IMG/VR virus record: IMGVR_UViG_3300025305_000050 | Span: 1-38,883 of that record | Strand: one strand, 5' to 3' | Length of the DNA stretch: 38,883 nt | Source: a virus | Shown here: positions 6,479 to 13,622 of the stretch, in pieces | Position numbering within the stretch: position 1 is the first letter of the stretch | How the letters are laid out: each line of letters begins with the position of its first letter | The notes under the pieces: model-generated | Told to the model about the DNA's origin: nothing | What the model saw: only the letters and a program-made list of their open reading frames with translations | The model's database searches: none | Translations under genes and position numbers: made by a program

Positions 6479-6936
6479 TGGAAGCAGACTTCGCAGTTAG
6501 AAATAAGAATAGGCCATCAGAGGCTAAGGCAGTAGAGTATTTGACAAGAAGGGATATACCACACCTTAGGTATGGTCTTGATGCTTTAGATTCAGACCTG
6601 CCTATTTACAGGATACCATCTTTAATAAGGTCAGCACCTGATTATATTATATTCAATCAGCACAGCTCCCCCCTATTCTTTGAGGTAAAAGGGTTCAGGG
6701 ATTATGTTAAGATTAAATTAAATGATGTGGACAACTATGAGAAGTGGAATAATCACATGGGAATGGTTATGTTCCTATATGATGTGGAACATGATGCTTA
6801 TTGTGAGGTTATGTTTAATGAAATAAAGAGGATTATAATAGAAAGAACACCTGATATAGACTCATATCCCGAAAGTCCTAAGAATCTATTCTATAAGATT
6901 CCTACACATTGGCTACCAGACTTCACGAATTTTTAA
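6478..6936 (+). CDS. PD-(D/E)XK family endonuclease (putative)
   Basis: Coupled to the resolvase gene by TAATG at 6478. The 152-aa protein shows E15 (PSEAKAVEYL), D55 (APDYIIF, 53-59), and E69/K71 (PLFFEVKG, 65-72), followed by YEKWNNHMG. This spacing fits VRR-NUC or archaeal-resolvase-like PD-(D/E)XK enzymes. It may nick or cleave branched DNA or host DNA. It is the last + strand gene of the early module; its final 24 bases overlap the end of the converging - strand gene, with no terminator between. Confidence 0.65.
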   Translation: MEADFAVRNKNRPSEAKAVEYLTRRDIPHLRYGLDALDSDLPIYRIPSLIRSAPDYIIFNQHSSPLFFEVKGFRDYVKIKLNDVDNYEKWNNHMGMVMFLYDVEHDAYCEVMFNEIKRIIIERTPDIDSYPESPKNLFYKIPTHWLPDFTNF

Positions 6937-7848
6937 CTTGATATTATAAACACCATTCGCAACTTGTGAAAATTCAAATGAATCCATATCAAATTTACAG
7001 ATAGCGAACCCATCTGGGTTGTTATTGTTATTATCAGGTTGGAAGATAAAAGGCAATTGTCCTCCATTAGTTTTGTGGATAACTTGACTATAGAACGTGT
7101 TATCGTCTAATAGAGTTTCACCTATATGCCAATTAGTTTCTGGATTATCTGAATATACCTCCTCTGTAGCTGATGTACTTTCGTAAGGATTTAGAGAGGA
7201 TAACATGGGAAACATATCACTATCCTGAAGATATGAGAAAGATAAATTCCACACCCTGCGACCACTTCTTGATAGGGCAGGGGGATAACCTGTGGGAGAT
7301 GTTGAAAGTTCCCAAGCACCTAAACCACCCCACTTCGGTGGTTTTGTGTATTTATGATTAACTAAATCAGCACCACCTTTGGTGCGAATTTTCTTAACCC
7401 CATCCATCTCTCTTTCCATAGTAAGTTTCAAATCAGGAGAGTGGGGCATATCGTAGTAATTTCCTATAACTATTGAACCAATGTTGGGGGCATAACCTCC
7501 TCCCCCATAAAATTGTACTAAATTGGCTGGAATACCAGTAAATGTCCATAAAGTGAATCCATTATAAGGTGGGTCTGAAGACCAACCCGGGTAATTTACT
7601 TGAGTATCCGACGCACTTGTATTCCCAATAGTAAAACCTCTATCTATAGTATGACCTAATAATGCTGCAAAATTCTTTTCATTACCAAAATATTGGTCAA
7701 TTTCCGAAATGGCTGTATCTGTCCAAACATTTTCCATATCAACTGGTAATGTATGAACTATTTTGTCAAACGATTGTACCCCAACCGAAGATAGCCACTC
7801 AAGTGTATTCACATAAAATCTTGGAGTGCCTACATTTTGATATGCCAT
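6913..7848 (-). CDS. structural protein, second copy of a tandem paralogous pair, 311 aa
   Basis: Last gene of the virion operon. It begins MAYQNVGTPRFYVN and ends with a FIFQPD/NNNNPDGFAICKF block (around 265-290), both shared with the adjacent 7849-8832 product. Internal matches include YYDMP, LTMERE, PPKWG, GAWEL, RSGRR and FSY in the same order. The product is beta-rich and Gly/Asn/Trp-rich, consistent with a virion surface or tail component. It lies downstream of the tail hub, where tail-tip or receptor-binding proteins are usually encoded. No named family recognised. Confidence 0.75.
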   Translation of the reverse strand: MAYQNVGTPRFYVNTLEWLSSVGVQSFDKIVHTLPVDMENVWTDTAISEIDQYFGNEKNFAALLGHTIDRGFTIGNTSASDTQVNYPGWSSDPPYNGFTLWTFTGIPANLVQFYGGGGYAPNIGSIVIGNYYDMPHSPDLKLTMEREMDGVKKIRTKGGADLVNHKYTKPPKWGGLGAWELSTSPTGYPPALSRSGRRVWNLSFSYLQDSDMFPMLSSLNPYESTSATEEVYSDNPETNWHIGETLLDDNTFYSQVIHKTNGGQLPFIFQPDNNNNNPDGFAICKFDMDSFEFSQVANGVYNIKLKIREVW

Positions 7849-8832
7849 TTACCAGACCTCCTCTATGGAAAGGGAAATATCATATATATTATGAGCAGAT
7901 TGATCGGCCTTCAGGGAATTATCTTTAAATTTACATATAGCAAATTGGTCAGGATTATTGTTACTGCTATCAGGCTGGAATATAAATGGCAGAGTTCCAC
8001 CTAAAGTTTTGTGCCAAACCTGTGAGAAGAAATTATTATCAGTTAATATATTAAATTCAAAATTATCATTTGCATCCATATCATCCGATTCATAACCCGT
8101 TGTTGTATATGCTTTGCTTCCCATTACCTGATTAGAACCCCATAAATCACTATCATCCATATAGCTAAACTTTAAATCCCAAGTTCTGCGACCACTTCTC
8201 ACCATATCTGTATCGACCAGTCCAAGAGATTCATATAATTCCCATGCACCAGCATCTCCCCACTTTGGGGGAGAGTTCCACATTGCATTGCTCATAGTCC
8301 CACCATTATATGTAGTAAATTCCTTTGTTCCTCCATACTCACGACTCATTGTGAGTGAAAGATTTGGAGCATTTGGCATATCGTAGTAAGTGCCCAATAT
8401 AGCCGATCCAATGTTTGCAATTGATTGATTAACTACAGAAAGTGCAATAGCCCAATCTGCTGCTATTATACTTTCTGCATTGCTAAATAAATTTATACTA
8501 AACCCATCGTAACTTGCGTCACCCCCTGAACTATTAACTACTTCTTCGACTCCGTTCCAAGGAACATCCAAACCTCCACTTACAACTTGAAAATAATCCC
8601 CTGATGTTCCCAGCGTATGACCTAAAATAGCCACAAAAGACTTATTTGTAAAACTCCCCAATGGAATGGGATATGCAGCAATAAGGGCTGGAATATCCTC
8701 CATTAATACAGGAAGTGTTTTAAAGTGATGGCTGGGTGTATCTTCTGGCAAGAATCCTGTAGCTCCTACGGATTCCAACCACTCTAATACATTTACATAA
8801 AAACGGGGTGTCCCTACATTTTGATATGCCAT
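7849..8832 (-). CDS. structural protein, first copy of a tandem paralogous pair, 327 aa
   Basis: It abuts the 6913-7848 gene exactly and shares its start (MAYQNVGTPRFYVN), core motifs (YYDMP, LTM-RE, PPKWG, GAWEL, RSGRR) and end (FIFQPD, NNNPD, FAICKF, EEVW). The middle parts differ in length and sequence, so the copies have diverged while keeping a common fold. SD GGAGG is not obvious; coupling by the overlapping start/stop at 8832 is likely. A role as paired tail-tip or decoration proteins is inferred from position. Confidence 0.75.
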   Translation of the reverse strand: MAYQNVGTPRFYVNVLEWLESVGATGFLPEDTPSHHFKTLPVLMEDIPALIAAYPIPLGSFTNKSFVAILGHTLGTSGDYFQVVSGGLDVPWNGVEEVVNSSGGDASYDGFSINLFSNAESIIAADWAIALSVVNQSIANIGSAILGTYYDMPNAPNLSLTMSREYGGTKEFTTYNGGTMSNAMWNSPPKWGDAGAWELYESLGLVDTDMVRSGRRTWDLKFSYMDDSDLWGSNQVMGSKAYTTTGYESDDMDANDNFEFNILTDNNFFSQVWHKTLGGTLPFIFQPDSSNNNPDQFAICKFKDNSLKADQSAHNIYDISLSIEEVW

Positions 8833-9494
8833 TAGTAACTACGACCTTTACTTGTTGATCGCCTACTTTTTAATTTTGCCTTCTTTCTTGTTTTTTGCTG
8901 CTGGATAGCACCATAAGGAACTAATTTAGGATTTTTTGTAGGCTTTCCATGATTAAAATATAAATCCTGAGAATCTTCAGAATGCTCTCTACCCGTCATA
9001 GCAGAGTTATCTTTTAAATGAATATGATAATATCCATTATACAATGTGCCATCTTTTAAATACAGCTCTATATCGTTAGAAGTGTTCTGATTGTTTAAAT
9101 TTGGCTGCTTTAGGGAGGTTTTAACTACTTTCTTGCCCGATACATAGGTGGCAGATAAATCCTCGCTTTTAGTAGTCATATCTTCAGCTTTAGTTTCAAG
9201 CAGTTCTGTATAATCCATCATTCTGTGAATAGAGGTTGACACTTTCTCTGCATTATTATCTGCTACAATTACAGATAGTATTCTAAATTCACCATTATAA
9301 TCAAACAGTTCATTTAAAGTCCCCTCTCCTATTGGGAATATTAAAATTCCATTATCTTGATGTCCGATAACAAAAGAATCAGAAGTTTTATCTTCAATTT
9401 CTATTGCACCTCTATATCTTATTTCTACTCCTCGAATTTCAGAACCACCTGATTCGATACTACAATTACCATTTCCATAATAAAGTTTAGCCAT
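8832..9494 (-). CDS. hypothetical virion-associated protein, 220 aa
   Basis: Start ATG 9494 (MAKLYYGNGN) is preferred: GGAGG (9501-9505) is 6 bases upstream of it and only 3 from ATG 9497. The first half is beta-rich (EIRYRGAIEIEDKTSDSFVI region). The second half is polar and ends in a very basic tail (KTRKKAKLKSRRSTSKGRSY, the last 20 residues). It follows the tail hub gene directly, so a tail-tip accessory role is likely. The basic tail could contact nucleic acid or acidic surface polymers. No family recognised. Confidence 0.65.
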   Translation of the reverse strand: MAKLYYGNGNCSIESGGSEIRGVEIRYRGAIEIEDKTSDSFVIGHQDNGILIFPIGEGTLNELFDYNGEFRILSVIVADNNAEKVSTSIHRMMDYTELLETKAEDMTTKSEDLSATYVSGKKVVKTSLKQPNLNNQNTSNDIELYLKDGTLYNGYYHIHLKDNSAMTGREHSEDSQDLYFNHGKPTKNPKLVPYGAIQQQKTRKKAKLKSRRSTSKGRSY

Positions 9495-9496
9495 CA

Positions 9497-12400
9497 TTAA
9501 CCTCCACAATTAGATGCCAATACACAATTAGCAAGTGTCACAATATCCAGCACATTATAGCCACCATCACCATTCATGTCACCTGCACAGCCATTTTCAA
9601 TCTCGTCACATGGCAAACCTGCACCTTCAGCACCACCACCTGCAAGCACACAGTTGCAAAGAGCAACAATATCAAGTACATTCCAGTTACCATCAGCATC
9701 TATGTCACCCATATTGCCACACGCTGTATGTTCAAGTTCAAATTTCACATCTTCTATATATACTATTTCTTCTTCTGTGATACAATCTACTGTGGTAATT
9801 TCAAATTGCATCTCAACAAGATGTAGTGATCCATCCGAAGGATCATTTAGTTCAAAAAATGGTTGTATCTCATCAGTAGCCCCCGGCGACCAAAGGTGAT
9901 ATACTGTTGCTGTATCGTCTACATCATCGGGATCATCAAAACAGCCTCCAGTACACCAGCCGTCATAAAAATCATTACCTTCATTAATTAGATTTGTAAC
10001 ATCATCTTCATTTTTTAACTTATATCTAACCCCCTTTACCATTCTGCCTTCTAAGCAGTTGCCTCCAAACCTAACCCAAAAATATTTAAGAGAAACTATG
10101 GCATTATTTACCGAGGTTGAAGGCAGGGGTGATTCTTGATCGAATAAAGGGTTGCAATCCTCAACATCATTATCATTGTCAAACTCTAAGACATCGGTCG
10201 TGGCTTCATTCTGTATGCCAACAAGAACATAATCTAATTGTGGTCTGCACACGAAAGGATATTCGCAGCTTCCATCATCTATGGTAGCATCAGGATCAAA
10301 ATTAAGAGCGTCTCCATCCATGCAACCAGAACAGGTAGAGTTATCACCATTACATTCACCACACTCATCTTCTACAGCATCACCATTTGGAGTTCCAGCA
10401 CAATCAGCACAGGAGGTATTATCACCACCACATATACCACACTCATCAACTACTGCACTCCCATTACAATCACCATTACAATCAAGAACGTCGGGAGGGC
10501 AACAGGTAGCATCACCACCACATACCCCACAAGCATCTATATCTAATAGGCAATTACCTTCACAGTCATGATTTTCTTCAGCCCAATAGCAACTTCCATC
10601 ATCTGTGTCAGCATCTTCATCATAGTTACAAGCACCTTCGGTGTGGCATCCCAATGTAAGATTCAGCCAATATTGTAAATCGTGCATTTGAACACACTCG
10701 ATCTGAACCCCATCTAATGTCTTATTGGTTGAGGTAATTAGAAAAGTGTTAAATACCACCTGTTCATTTACTGTATCTGCAACTTTATAATTAATATTAA
10801 AAGGCTCAATTCCACCAACCACCTCATCAAACTGAACGAGATCACCCACTTCTAAATTCATGTATTTTAGGGGGAGTTTAACCTTCATCTTCAAATGTTG
10901 ATTGCAACTCCACATCAAATACCATAGTGCAAAATTTAATGCAGTTCCATAATCTCTTATATATTTTCCCCTATCATCCTCAATTTCAAGGGTGGATTCA
11001 GCGTGCTCATCTCCATCTATTGTTTTAAATCCATAATAATCAAGACTATAACCATCTATAATATCATCATCCATTTTAACAGTTACACTATCGCTAAATT
11101 CTCCTATTGCATAATCCCAATTATAGTGGAATACAATCTTGGTATAAACATCTTCAATTTTGGTTTTAGAGAAAGAGAAGTCAATTACATCTGCTTCTTC
11201 AATTTGAAAATCGGCAGTTCCACCACCATTAGGAATTTCTGTAAACTTAAACACCCCCATATTATTGAATCGGGGGATGAAAGAACTTGCAGAGGCAATT
11301 CCCTCTATTAATTTTTTTGAGTTAATCTTTTCAACCGTGAAGGCGTATATATAATCACTTGGGGGTGATTCTATGTCACTTACTCCAATATGGTTCATTA
11401 TAAGTCCAATAGCTTTAGGTGCTGATACTCCTATATCAAACTGCCCAGAGGAAGTAAGCACGACACCCCTGCCAAAAACAGAAGCATAATATTCTTTACT
11501 TATAACATTATTAACCCTCCCCCACGCATATTTTACAGCCTGCGATATATATAGATTTCCAGCAAATTGAGAATCGTATGCTGATTGAAGCCCTGCTACA
11601 ATTGCACAGCTATTAGTTGAATCATAATCCAACAATCTATTAATCCTGTTCGATGCACCACTTATTAGAGTCCAAGAATCTGCATTATCTACAATATCAT
11701 CAATATCATATTCATCAGATTTTTTATTTTCTCCCGAAGGAAGTAGTATTGATATTAATTCAATATTAGCCGTTGTATCAGATTCACTATCTATTAATGT
11801 TCTATTTGATGCGTATAAAGAATATCTAATGTACCAATAGCCCACCTGATCGTCGAAGCCGAATGCAGGTGCAGTAATATTTGCACCAATAGTACACCAT
11901 TCACCAGTCGTATCCGATGGAGCATATTGACCAAATCCCGTATATATCAAATCTTCACCATCGTTTATATCCATAGGGGTAGAATGCTGGGTTTCTCCAA
12001 CTCCTACCAATGATGATGATCCATCCCAAGTAGTAGGTCTATTTTCGTATTCCATCAACATAGTACCTACAATTTCATTGCCAGTTTCGTTATTCATTCG
12101 CAATCCAAGTGATGTGTATAACATCCTATCGGCAGGGTTGGAATGATCATCTAATTCAAACCTTTCTCTGACAGCTCCCACGATTAATCCATTAGCTGGG
12201 GTAAGGACTTTTCTAACAAGAACACAATCATTATATATTGTATTTCCATCTGACAGAAATGCACCCACAGACAACTCATCTAATAGTTTTGATTGGAGCT
12301 TGATTGCATTTAGGTTTTCATCTTGAATATACTGATTATTAGTTTCCGAAATTTTAAATCCTAATATATCATACTCGGCAAGAGCTGAAGCATCATATTC

Positions 12401-13267
12401 AGTAATAAATTGAGGAATTTTAAAAAAATCATCATTATCGTAAAGATAAAAATGATCATCAAGTATAAGAGAGTTTTCCCACGCTTTGTTATTAACAATC
12501 GATGAGCTATCATTTGAATCAAAAAGTAATTCTATCTCTCCAACATTTAACTGTCCAAAATCTTCGCCTGACGATACTGGCGTAGGGATAGAAGCTATAA
12601 CACTCGGGCTTTTATCAACCCAGCCGAAAACCATCGGGATACCCTTACCTTTATATTTATTAGGGACATTTGTGTAACCATTTTCTTCTGTAAGACGATC
12701 TTCAGGTAACGGCAAATCCTTATGAAGCGTAGCTTGTGATTTATCTTCTACCACCAATCTAACTTTTTCATCGTCATGGGTGTATCTTCTGATATTGCCA
12801 TAGTAAATTTGGAAAGCATCCCCAAAATCGGTGATTCCAAATAAATCAACTGGAATAACTTTATTAACAGATGGAGATACCCAGAATATTCTACATTCTG
12901 TATTAATTAATGAGTCTGAACCTATAAGCTCACTAAATCTTTCGCCATTATGGGGAAAATTGCTAATATCCAAATTAATAGAAGAAACCTTATAGTTTCT
13001 TTTCTCAATATCAATACTTTCCTTTAGTGATGGAATATTTACAAGAATTGGAGCATAACTAATATTATCAATTATTTCTTCAACCTGATTCATGATGTCA
13101 ATATAGGTTGTGGTGGTAGCCAAACTAATGCTATTGGTGCTTATAAAAATAGAATTATCATCAATATGCTGACCATCATCCCAACCCCCTATAACAACAA
13201 TTGGAAAAAGATTAGTGTCCCTGCCTTTAAGGTCGTTAGAGAAATTGAAAGGAATATTAAGAGGCAT
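9497..13267 (-). CDS. tail hub / tail-tip protein with C-terminal cysteine-rich and dockerin-like modules
   Basis: This 1256-aa protein lies downstream of the tape measure gene, the place of tail-tip proteins. Residues 1-230 (IYYGNIRRYTHDDEKVRLVV; KYKGKGIPMVFG) look like the early domains of phage baseplate or hub proteins. Residues 600-870 resemble a hub body. From 873 the character changes: GC-x-DDGSC modules at 873-892 and 981-1000 enclose CGVCGGD/CGICGGD-type repeats. Residues 1187-1209 and 1229-1256 are two calcium-loop repeats of dockerin type (GDMNGDGGYNVLDIVTLANC). Such modules are known from bacterial secreted proteins, so this end was probably acquired from a host. It may bind a surface protein or polymer. 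Confidence 0.75.
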   Translation of the reverse strand: MPLNIPFNFSNDLKGRDTNLFPIVVIGGWDDGQHIDDNSIFISTNSISLATTTTYIDIMNQVEEIIDNISYAPILVNIPSLKESIDIEKRNYKVSSINLDISNFPHNGERFSELIGSDSLINTECRIFWVSPSVNKVIPVDLFGITDFGDAFQIYYGNIRRYTHDDEKVRLVVEDKSQATLHKDLPLPEDRLTEENGYTNVPNKYKGKGIPMVFGWVDKSPSVIASIPTPVSSGEDFGQLNVGEIELLFDSNDSSSIVNNKAWENSLILDDHFYLYDNDDFFKIPQFITEYDASALAEYDILGFKISETNNQYIQDENLNAIKLQSKLLDELSVGAFLSDGNTIYNDCVLVRKVLTPANGLIVGAVRERFELDDHSNPADRMLYTSLGLRMNNETGNEIVGTMLMEYENRPTTWDGSSSLVGVGETQHSTPMDINDGEDLIYTGFGQYAPSDTTGEWCTIGANITAPAFGFDDQVGYWYIRYSLYASNRTLIDSESDTTANIELISILLPSGENKKSDEYDIDDIVDNADSWTLISGASNRINRLLDYDSTNSCAIVAGLQSAYDSQFAGNLYISQAVKYAWGRVNNVISKEYYASVFGRGVVLTSSGQFDIGVSAPKAIGLIMNHIGVSDIESPPSDYIYAFTVEKINSKKLIEGIASASSFIPRFNNMGVFKFTEIPNGGGTADFQIEEADVIDFSFSKTKIEDVYTKIVFHYNWDYAIGEFSDSVTVKMDDDIIDGYSLDYYGFKTIDGDEHAESTLEIEDDRGKYIRDYGTALNFALWYLMWSCNQHLKMKVKLPLKYMNLEVGDLVQFDEVVGGIEPFNINYKVADTVNEQVVFNTFLITSTNKTLDGVQIECVQMHDLQYWLNLTLGCHTEGACNYDEDADTDDGSCYWAEENHDCEGNCLLDIDACGVCGGDATCCPPDVLDCNGDCNGSAVVDECGICGGDNTSCADCAGTPNGDAVEDECGECNGDNSTCSGCMDGDALNFDPDATIDDGSCEYPFVCRPQLDYVLVGIQNEATTDVLEFDNDNDVEDCNPLFDQESPLPSTSVNNAIVSLKYFWVRFGGNCLEGRMVKGVRYKLKNEDDVTNLINEGNDFYDGWCTGGCFDDPDDVDDTATVYHLWSPGATDEIQPFFELNDPSDGSLHLVEMQFEITTVDCITEEEIVYIEDVKFELEHTACGNMGDIDADGNWNVLDIVALCNCVLAGGGAEGAGLPCDEIENGCAGDMNGDGGYNVLDIVTLANCVLASNCGG

Positions 13268-13622
13268 ATTTATCCCACTTTCCTTCAGGGCAGGAAGCCA
13301 TTTTCAATTTATGTTTCACTTTCATAAAACATCCACATTTTTCGCATTTATTATTATTTAAAAATTCGCACCCCAAACATAAATCCCATCTCATCTTTAG
13401 CACTTCCTCATCATGTATAATATTACGTTTAACAGCCGGGGGTGCAGTTCGCATATCAATACTTTCATTGGTTTCTATAAACCCATCCATCTCTTCTACT
13501 GCAAGGGCTTTTGTTAATTTTCTGCCAATAAATAAATTAATCTCTAAAAGCCATTCTAAAAATAACTGTTTAGTAGTAATTACATAATATAGTTGTTTAA
13601 CTGATTCCAAAATCCGTGCCAC
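13257..13622 (-). CDS. cysteine-rich small protein between tape measure and hub, 121 aa
   Basis: GTG 13622 is used, with AAGGAAG upstream; it overlaps the end of the tape measure frame by 26 bases. The C-terminal 45 residues carry six cysteines (82, 85, 93, 96, 98, 111) in a CxxC...CxxCxC...CPEGKW pattern, which I recall from small phage and bacterial zinc-binding proteins. The N-terminus (VKQLYYVITTKQLFLEWLLE) is helical. Position suggests a tail-tip assembly or hub-associated role, but no function can be assigned. Confidence 0.6.
   Translation of the reverse strand: MARILESVKQLYYVITTKQLFLEWLLEINLFIGRKLTKALAVEEMDGFIETNESIDMRTAPPAVKRNIIHDEEVLKMRWDLCLGCEFLNNNKCEKCGCFMKVKHKLKMASCPEGKWDKYAS

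Noticed and set aside
9535-10571. Long + strand open frames opposite the tail hub C-terminus
   Set aside because: They mirror the repeated cysteine-rich codons of the - strand gene, have His/Ser/Thr-rich low-complexity products, and lack SD sites and neighbours on the same strand.
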